A DNA stretch of 41,126 nucleotides from a virus. A program made the position numbers and the translations under genes. The first letter of the stretch is position 1; each line of letters begins with the position of its first letter. Positions 35,865 through 41,126 of this stretch are shown piece by piece. Location of the stretch: the IMG/VR virus record IMGVR_UViG_3300046001_010210, positions 1 to 41,126 of that record; one strand, written 5' to 3'. Below the pieces are notes generated by a model. The model was not told the origin of the DNA and made no database searches. It saw nothing but the letters and a program-made list of their open reading frames with translations.

Positions 35865-36281
35865 TTAAGCCCCAAAATTTGGCAGCTTATCATTATCAAC
35901 TACTAGCTTAATCTTACTATGAGCTACTAGTTGAGTTTCTCTAATAAATCGCTCTTCTTTAAGCTGGTTTATTAGAAATCTCCAGGCAGATTCGAATTTA
36001 GCAGAATCTGCTTTATTTAGTTTTTGAAGGGCGCGGCCATGCGTGACTTCGTCACACACCAAAGCTGCGGCAACAAAAAGATTAACACTACCTATGTATC
36101 GAGTTAAATCTTCGTCGTCTTCTTCATACTCTTCATCTTCATCGTCGTCATCTGATACTTCTCGAGGGTCTACTAATTCAAAAGAGCTATGGCTAATAGA
36201 CTCTTGTTCCTCGTAGAAAATATCTACCGGGTCAGACAATAAAATTTTTTTTACGTAGTCTACTAAGTTTTGTTCTATCAT
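35865..36281 (-). CDS. acidic hypothetical protein
   Basis: The 138-residue protein (from MIEQNL) has a D/E run (about 45-60) and a helical rest. ATG 36281 forms an ATGA overlap with the upstream stop, which decides the start. No family recognised. Confidence 0.68.
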   Translation of the reverse strand: MIEQNLVDYVKKILLSDPVDIFYEEQESISHSSFELVDPREVSDDDDEDEEYEEDDEDLTRYIGSVNLFVAAALVCDEVTHGRALQKLNKADSAKFESAWRFLINQLKEERFIRETQLVAHSKIKLVVDNDKLPNFGA

Positions 36282-36592
36282 TTCAACCAAGAGGCTAAAA
36301 GAGCTAAACCGCCAGTCACTAAACCTCCAATCACCCAAAGGGTGCGAAGACTAGTTTTACCTTGAGTTGCAAGTTCTTGCAGTGCACTAATATGCCGCAG
36401 AATTTCTGCCATATCTGTAGAGATTTGCTCTTCTAAGGTATCTAGACGATTCTCCAACCTCTCAAAACGTTCTATCATGTTTTGATGGCGTTCTGCACGA
36501 GTTGCATCTTCTACTTTAAGAGTAGTCTCAGCTTGTTGCAGACGCTTAGAGATATCTTTTAAGTCTTCTCTGAGGTTAGAGAGTTCGTCCAT
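36278..36592 (-). CDS. coiled-coil protein with C-terminal membrane anchor
   Basis: The 104-residue protein has a long heptad-patterned coiled coil (about 5-70) and a single C-terminal membrane segment (about 84-102), the layout of XhlA-like haemolysin/holin-associated proteins. Function uncertain. Confidence 0.7.
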   Translation of the reverse strand: MDELSNLREDLKDISKRLQQAETTLKVEDATRAERHQNMIERFERLENRLDTLEEQISTDMAEILRHISALQELATQGKTSLRTLWVIGGLVTGGLALLASWLK

Positions 36593-36616
36593 AGGCTTTC
36601 TCCTAGTTATACTATT

Positions 36617-36645
36617 ATTATATAGTAGTAACCTTTTAAAGTCAA
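36617..36645 (-). promoter_or_regulatory. strong sigma70-like promoter
   Basis: TTGACT (36640-36645), 17 bases, perfect TATAAT (36617-36622), before the coiled-coil gene, and likely driving hsp20 and DUF1127 too. Confidence 0.75.
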
Positions 36646-36648
36646 AAA

Positions 36649-37518
36649 CTATTTTTGTAAAACTGGCGAGAAGTGCGTAGTTCTACCGTCGTCTAGAGTA
36701 ATACGACTAATAGCATTGCCATACGGGTCTATTTTTTGCCCGTATACCATTACCTTACCAAGTCGAGCATCTGCAATTTCTTTTACTGCAGAAGCGTATC
36801 TTACATACTTACCCTCAGAATTGTAGATATCGGAATAGCTCTGAATAGTTGAACCTCCCGTTTCATACGCAGTTCTAAGCACTTGCACTACGGCATTATA
36901 CAGGGTTAGTAGCTCTTCTCTAGAACAAGATGACACAAGCCTAGCTGGATGCAAACGAGCTAGGAAAAGACTTTCACTCTTATAGATGTTTCCAACTCCG
37001 CTGACGACACTCTGTGTCATGAGAAAGTTCACTAGACTCTTACGTTTATGTCGAGCCGCAATATCTAACCACTGCTCTTCACTGCAAGGCTCGTTAAGCA
37101 TATCAGGACCAATAGCCAAAAGCTTACGATTTAGCTCGCTGGTACCGCGTATAAACTTAAGAGTACCAAAATTACGCATATCGCTAAAGTAAACACGGCT
37201 TTCAACTTGAATATCTCCTAAATCGTGTAGGTAGTCAAACCTAACACGAGCATAAGGATTAGTTGAAATTTTAAAAGAGCCAGACATGCCAAGAGTAATA
37301 AATACGTAATGGTCTTGTTCTAGGCTCATATAGATAAACTTACCCTTGTTGTTTACACTAAGAATTTGTCTAGGCAAACGAGAGGTAAAGTCTTCATACC
37401 CTTCTGGCAGAGACTTTAAATACCTGCCAGAAAGAATGTCTACATCAGTTAGGTATGCGTTTTTTAGGATAGAGTTAAGCTGAACAGCTACAGTTGTGCA
37501 CTCAGGGCCTTCAGGCAT
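36649..37518 (-). CDS. Fpg/Nei-type DNA glycosylase with a zincless finger
   Basis: This 289-residue protein starts MPEGPECTTVA: Pro2 and Glu3 are the catalytic residues, so ATG 37518 is the true start rather than the longer frame. The helix-two-turn-helix (LMTQSVVSGVGNIYKSE) is present. The C-terminal finger lacks the four cysteines of bacterial Fpg (it reads VYGQKIDPYGNAIS ... GRTTHFSPVLQ), so it looks like a zincless finger as in NEIL1 and mimivirus Nei. It removes oxidised bases. Confidence 0.9.
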   Translation of the reverse strand: MPEGPECTTVAVQLNSILKNAYLTDVDILSGRYLKSLPEGYEDFTSRLPRQILSVNNKGKFIYMSLEQDHYVFITLGMSGSFKISTNPYARVRFDYLHDLGDIQVESRVYFSDMRNFGTLKFIRGTSELNRKLLAIGPDMLNEPCSEEQWLDIAARHKRKSLVNFLMTQSVVSGVGNIYKSESLFLARLHPARLVSSCSREELLTLYNAVVQVLRTAYETGGSTIQSYSDIYNSEGKYVRYASAVKEIADARLGKVMVYGQKIDPYGNAISRITLDDGRTTHFSPVLQK

Positions 37519-37837
37519 TTTGTTTCTCGAGGTTTTGATACCACGAATAATGATGGAAGGCCCAAGCGTACTCTTGCTGCAGTTGACGCAGCTTGAGTTC
37601 ATCTGAGTCTGTAGACTTCAGAATTTGCAACATAGCTGAAATAGCTTTCAGCAGTGGGTTAATAGTCTTTTTTTGATAATATCCGTAAGAACTAGCTGGA
37701 TGAGTAGAAGTAAACTTAGAGTAGTAAGTAGGATTGTTAAGTTTAAGTAGACTCTTTTTCAGAGTTTCTACGTTGAGAGTAGTTTTCAGTGAGTTAGCAA
37801 GTTCAAAGAATTCAATATCAAAGGTAGAGAAGTTCAT
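37511..37837 (-). CDS. hypothetical protein
   Basis: The 108-residue helical protein has several Y/F/H-rich segments near its C-terminus. It overlaps the glycosylase by eight bases and its upstream neighbour by four. No family recognised. Confidence 0.65.
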   Translation of the reverse strand: MNFSTFDIEFFELANSLKTTLNVETLKKSLLKLNNPTYYSKFTSTHPASSYGYYQKKTINPLLKAISAMLQILKSTDSDELKLRQLQQEYAWAFHHYSWYQNLEKQNA

Positions 37838-38124
37838 TTGTTTCCTTTAGGTTGGGTTAAGTTAAGTTTTATACGTCGGGACTCTGCTAATCTATGTCCC
37901 CAATATTCTTCATGTTTCACTTTACCAGATTTTTCCAAAAAGTCAATTGTAAAGTTAATTTTTTCTGCTGATTGGTTCCAACTTTTTAGTTGAACGTCGT
38001 TTTGGATATGCGCGCGAACATCTTCCATCCAATCAATAGCTAAGTTAGGATTCCACTTAGCTATATTAGGAGATTCTCGCACTACTTGTTGAAAGTTCCA
38101 GGTATTTAATCCTTTTTGAGCCAT
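37834..38124 (-). CDS. hypothetical protein
   Basis: The 96-residue protein has a W-rich N-terminal half (NTWNFQQVVRESPNIAKWNP). Strong GAGGAGAAC ribosome site. First gene of the leftward unit. No family recognised. Confidence 0.65.
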   Translation of the reverse strand: MAQKGLNTWNFQQVVRESPNIAKWNPNLAIDWMEDVRAHIQNDVQLKSWNQSAEKINFTIDFLEKSGKVKHEEYWGHRLAESRRIKLNLTQPKGNK

Positions 38125-38148
38125 GATTGGTTCTCCTCAATTTTTTAT

Positions 38149-38176
38149 TTGACTTTATATTTTTTCCTAGTATAAT
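38149..38176 (+). promoter_or_regulatory. divergent promoter region, rightward element
   Basis: TTGACT (38149-38154), 16 bases, TATAAT (38171-38176). On the other strand TATACT lies 16 bases from TTGGGC, so overlapping divergent promoters probably serve both directions. Confidence 0.7.
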
Positions 38177-38195
38177 TAGTGTTGTGAGGTGCCCA

Positions 38196-38435
38196 ATGAG
38201 AATAATTGGAATTTACGACAGCTTAACACAAAAAGTGGTTCAAAAACAGGTAGCAGAACTAGTTCGACTAGGCTATCCGGCAGAAACTCTAGATTTTGAA
38301 AGCGCTAGCAGAGAGTACTCAGTAAAGTACGCTCCAAGTTTTGCTATCTTAAAGAATAATAAACTTGGCTACAGTCTTAATGGTAAACAAGATTTTGGTC
38401 GGGTACTACAATGGGTACAAGAGTCAGGAATATAA
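38196..38435 (+). CDS. thioredoxin/glutaredoxin-fold protein without CxxC
   Basis: The 79-residue protein has the short thioredoxin pattern with a cis-proline segment (YSVKYAPSFAIL), but no CxxC, so it is not a dithiol enzyme. ATG 38196 with a GAGG site is preferred to an in-frame start at 38127. The stop overlaps the bS21 start (TAATG). Confidence 0.72.
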   Translation: MRIIGIYDSLTQKVVQKQVAELVRLGYPAETLDFESASREYSVKYAPSFAILKNNKLGYSLNGKQDFGRVLQWVQESGI

Positions 38436-38692
38436 TGCAAGTCAATACTAAAAAATATAACGGAGACCCAATGCGCAGTTACAAAGCTCTCATGCGCAAA
38501 CTTAATAGAGAAGGTCTATATCAAGAGCTTAGAGAGCGTGAGTACTTTAAGAGCAAAGGACAACGCAGACGTGAAGAACGTATTAGAAGTGAAATGAGAA
38601 CTAAGCGAAAACAGCAACTACGAATGGAACAGTTGCTTAAGGAGCTTCCACCCCGTAAAAACACAAATAAAAGTAGACAGCAAAAAATTTAA
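38435..38692 (+). CDS. rpsU: ribosomal protein bS21 homologue
   Basis: The 85-residue protein begins MQVNTKKYNGDPMRSYKAL and continues with a bS21-like LMRKLNREGLYQELREREYF and basic RRREERIRSEMR segments. bS21 is the last protein to join the 30S subunit and sits near the anti-Shine-Dalgarno region; phage homologues are known and may replace the host copy. The stretch to 38692 is longer and more basic than E. coli bS21 (71). Confidence 0.83.
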   Translation: MQVNTKKYNGDPMRSYKALMRKLNREGLYQELREREYFKSKGQRRREERIRSEMRTKRKQQLRMEQLLKELPPRKNTNKSRQQKI

Positions 38693-38700
38693 ATTTTTGC

Positions 38701-38729
38701 TTGCACGATTCCTATATTTTATTTATATT
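38701..38729 (+). promoter_or_regulatory. sigma70-like promoter right before a terminator
   Basis: TTGCAC (38701-38706), 17 bases, TATATT (38724-38729). A transcript starting near 38736 would immediately meet the hairpin at 38740. Confidence 0.5.
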
Positions 38730-38739
38730 AATAATTGAA

Positions 38740-38770
38740 AGTGCTCATACTTTTGAGCACTATTTTTTTA
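38740..38770 (+). terminator. intrinsic terminator after bS21
   Basis: AGTGCTCA pairs with TGAGCACT (38740-38747 and 38754-38761), followed by ATTTTTTTATT. Confidence 0.85.
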
Positions 38771-38782
38771 TTGGGTATTGAT

Positions 38783-39547
38783 ATGATTATATATTTTAGA
38801 GTTTGTGAAAAGCAAGAAACACTAAGTTTTGTGCCTCGTTGGGAAAATAAAGATAAGAGAGAAATTATTAGAAAGTGTTTTTTGTCGCTGCAACCTTCTA
38901 TTCAGGCAAATGACACTTTTATTATTTTGTGGGACAAGGTGAGACCTAGCACTCTTGAGTGGTTGAAGGCTCACAGTGCTACTCCTAACGTAATTATTCA
39001 AGAGTGTCCTATTTCTGATGAAACTAGTAAGCTAACGCACTTAGATATCGGGCTAGACAAGCGTGGAAGTAACTTCCTAAATCTAGCTGCAGTAATGGAT
39101 AAGTATACAAAACAGTTTCCTGATGAAATTCACTATCTCTGCAATGACGACTTCTTACATTTGCCTCATGCACTTCGAGCTATCAAGTCAGTTTACGAAG
39201 ATGGTTGGACAGGGTTTGTTCTAGCCTACGACTATCCAGACCGTTATACTCTTGATAGAGACAGAAATACTACTATTCTATTAAATAGGTACTCTCATTG
39301 GCGAACAGTTCCATCGGGCACTGGAGTAGTAAACGCTCTAGGTAAAACTTGGCAAAAGTATATACACCTGCTGAAACAAAACTCTCTCTATAATTCAGAT
39401 AGCTTTACTTGGGAAGCCTATATTAAAGAAGGCGCTCTAGCTCCTATTCCAGGTATGGCTACACACCTAACAGCCTATCACTTAACACCTAGAATAAACT
39501 GGAAAGAACTTTATGAGTCTATTGATATCGGTCAGCCTGACTGGTAA
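38783..39547 (+). CDS. glycosyltransferase-like protein
   Basis: This is a 254-residue protein from MIIYFR; a longer reading would start inside the terminator. It has an FIILWDKV strand, a YLCNDDFLHLP segment in the DxD position and a SGTGVVNALGK loop. It looks like a GT-A fold enzyme, family unclear. It probably opens the surface-sugar group that follows. Confidence 0.72.
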   Translation: MIIYFRVCEKQETLSFVPRWENKDKREIIRKCFLSLQPSIQANDTFIILWDKVRPSTLEWLKAHSATPNVIIQECPISDETSKLTHLDIGLDKRGSNFLNLAAVMDKYTKQFPDEIHYLCNDDFLHLPHALRAIKSVYEDGWTGFVLAYDYPDRYTLDRDRNTTILLNRYSHWRTVPSGTGVVNALGKTWQKYIHLLKQNSLYNSDSFTWEAYIKEGALAPIPGMATHLTAYHLTPRINWKELYESIDIGQPDW

Positions 39548-39608
39548 TACCTATAATATAGTCAGAAACAGATCAAAAGTCAATATAAAAATTTATTAAA
39601 GTTTACTC

Positions 39609-40202
39609 ATGAGCACCTATGTAGAGATAAAAGGTAACTTAATCCACAAAACAGCTGTAATAGACTGGGATTATGTAGAGATTGGTACAGGCAATAAGAT
39701 TGGTCCTTATGTTTGCATAGGAGAAGATGCTCAGCATCCGAGAAAAGCATCGTCTGGAAAAATTGTTATTGGAAACAATAATATATTTAGAGAACACTGC
39801 TCAATAAATAGGCCTACCTCCTGGTCTAAAGAAACTAAAATAGGTAATAGTAACTACTTAATGGTAGGTAGTCATATTGACCATGACTGTGTTTTAGAAG
39901 ATAACGTCAGGCTCTCTACGCAGACAATACTGTCTGGCCATGTATATATAATGTCAGGAGCTGTGCTAGGGTTAGGTGTCTTAATTCACCAGTTTCAAGT
40001 AATAGGTTCGTACACTATGCTAGGAATGGGTGCAGTTATTCCAAAAAAACTTAGTGTAACTCCCGGCTATACCTTTGCAGGAAATCCCGCAAAACTACTA
40101 AAAAAGAATGTCATTGGGCTAGACAGAAATAGTATTACTGAAGATATGCTAAAAACAGAAACAGATAGATTTTTACAGTTGAAAGCTAGGTATCAAGAAT
40201 GA
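39609..40202 (+). CDS. LpxA-like acyltransferase (left-handed beta-helix)
   Basis: The 197-residue protein has hexapeptide repeats throughout. The catalytic LpxA signature is kept: GSHIDHDC with His89 and His92 (E. coli His122 and His125), then IHQFQVIGS (about 126-134) and FAGNPAKL. LpxA adds an acyl chain to UDP-GlcNAc in lipid A synthesis. It is shorter than E. coli LpxA (262), mainly at the C-terminus. It overlaps the next gene by four bases. A plain sugar N-acyltransferase (WbpD type) is the alternative. Confidence 0.82.
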   Translation: MSTYVEIKGNLIHKTAVIDWDYVEIGTGNKIGPYVCIGEDAQHPRKASSGKIVIGNNNIFREHCSINRPTSWSKETKIGNSNYLMVGSHIDHDCVLEDNVRLSTQTILSGHVYIMSGAVLGLGVLIHQFQVIGSYTMLGMGAVIPKKLSVTPGYTFAGNPAKLLKKNVIGLDRNSITEDMLKTETDRFLQLKARYQE

Positions 40203-41038
40203 AAATAGGTTTAGTAGGTTTCGGCTACTGGGGTAGAATACTGTATAAGAATCTAAAAACATCCTACGCTAAAATCACAGTGTACGACCCTGTAGCAACA
40301 GAGTCTTTTGTAACAAAAAACATAGAAGATTTATATAGCTGCACAGACGTTTTTATTGCAGTACCGTGTTTTTATCACTATGATTTATGTAAAAACTTTT
40401 TAGCTAGAGGCATAAACGTATTCTGCGAAAAACCTCTAACTATTACCTTTGAGCAGGCTAAAGACTTATATGCACTAGCAGAGACTACTAACACACTACT
40501 TTTTGTGGATTGGTTATTTACCTTTAATGAACAGGTAAACTATATAAAACAACTAGTAGCAACAAATGAGCTAGGAAAACTAAAAGCTATTAGTATGAAA
40601 CGCCTAAACAAAGGACCTGTTAGAGTAGATGTTAATTGCTTTTATGACTTAGCGTCTCATGACGTGTCAGTACTGCTACACATACTAGGCACAGATAGCA
40701 CATTTAAGAGCGTTAAAACTAACCACTACAGAATGAATCCGCTGTCACAAACTCACGACAGTTTCTTTGGTATTTTTACTGTAAAAGATGTTTCTTGCAC
40801 AATCGAAACTAGTTGGGAGCACCCAGTAAAGAACAGAGACTGCTATTTTGTGTTTGAAAAAGCAACAGTCTACTGGAACGATATAAATCAAGAAATTATT
40901 ATTGACGGTTCAAAAGTTTATCCAATAACACAGCAACAGCCGCTAAAACTAAGTATTGATGCCTTTTTAAAAGATAGACATAACAACAAAGATATTACCC
41001 TAAAGATTGCAGAGATTCTAGATGATAATAAAATTTAA
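40199..41038 (+). CDS. Gfo/Idh/MocA oxidoreductase (GnnA/WbpB-like)
   Basis: The 279-residue protein has GFGYWGRILYKNL (Rossmann NAD site), the EKPL motif (about 77-80) and a DLASHDVSVLLHILG segment carrying the conserved D...HD pair. Family members oxidise a sugar nucleotide at C3 before amination. Coupled to both neighbours by overlaps. Confidence 0.88.
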   Translation: MKIGLVGFGYWGRILYKNLKTSYAKITVYDPVATESFVTKNIEDLYSCTDVFIAVPCFYHYDLCKNFLARGINVFCEKPLTITFEQAKDLYALAETTNTLLFVDWLFTFNEQVNYIKQLVATNELGKLKAISMKRLNKGPVRVDVNCFYDLASHDVSVLLHILGTDSTFKSVKTNHYRMNPLSQTHDSFFGIFTVKDVSCTIETSWEHPVKNRDCYFVFEKATVYWNDINQEIIIDGSKVYPITQQQPLKLSIDAFLKDRHNNKDITLKIAEILDDNKI

Positions 41039-41126
41039 TGACCTATTTGCTCAATGGAGCGAAATAGAGAGAGAAGCTCTGCCAAATTTATTACAGGTTC
41101 TTCGAACAGGAAACTACATTTTAGTC
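41022..41126 (+). CDS. DegT/DnrJ aminotransferase, N-terminal part (cut by edge)
   Basis: 35 codons are visible. The start K-F-N-D-L-F-A-Q-W-S-E-I and a short T-G-x-Y-I-L motif match the N-terminus of PLP-dependent DegT/DnrJ/EryC1 sugar aminotransferases. It overlaps the oxidoreductase by 17 bases. Following an oxidoreductase, it would aminate the keto-sugar (GnnB/WbpE-like). Confidence 0.75.
   Translation, partial: MIIKFNDLFAQWSEIEREALPNLLQVLRTGNYILV

Noticed and set aside
1-41126. CRISPR array, insertion sequence or integrase/attachment site
   Set aside because: I saw no regular repeat-spacer series, no transposase and no integrase gene.

Overview
The window looks like part of a large, AT-rich tailed bacteriophage, probably a marine T4-like myovirus of a Gram-negative host. 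Evidence: very dense packing with 1-4 base gene overlaps, PhoH, a phage-type S-adenosylmethionine decarboxylase, Hsp20, a bS21 homologue, a 20-amino-acid tRNA set, homing endonucleases and several small basic proteins of kinds common in marine T4-like phages. No head, tail or replicase genes fall inside. The tRNA-His without G-1 and with A73 hints at an alphaproteobacterial host; this is inference.

Layout. (1) 1-365, minus: tRNA-Gly (cut by the edge), tRNA-His and a small membrane protein. (2) 473-8217, plus: a promoter, a lysis-like cassette (lipoprotein CHAP/NlpC-like hydrolase and three small membrane proteins), then csgF, csgG, two curlin-repeat proteins with a FecR-domain protein between them, a small beta-rich protein and a CHASE2 adenylate cyclase. 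(3) 8218-18814, minus: 25 tRNAs interleaved with small genes, including a SleB-type wall hydrolase, a NodS/NodB/GT2-like sugar trio, HNH nucleases, a polynucleotide-phosphatase-like HAD and SpeD. With region 1 the tRNAs cover all 20 amino acids. (4) 18814-19935, minus: small genes and a strongly folded, apparently non-coding stretch ending in a terminator. (5) 20019-38124, minus: NAD-dependent ligase, SprT-like protease, nucleotidyltransferase, surface-sugar genes, UV-damage endonuclease, a block of small basic proteins, PhoH, FkbM methyltransferase, PD-(D/E)XK nuclease, phasin-like pair, TspO, DUF1127, Hsp20 and Fpg/Nei glycosylase. (6) 38149-41126, plus: thioredoxin-fold protein, bS21, a terminator, then a glycosyltransferase and an LpxA / Gfo-Idh / DegT series resembling LpxA-GnnA-GnnB.

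How it may work together. The tRNAs and bS21 would retune host translation. The ligase, UvdE, Fpg and nucleases handle DNA repair. The sugar and lipid genes would remodel the cell surface. The curli-type cassette would export amyloid-like subunits through a CsgG pore, with FecR and the cyclase as probable envelope sensing or second-messenger parts. Several blocks start at a sigma70-like promoter with a 17-base spacer and end at an intrinsic terminator, so transcription looks modular.
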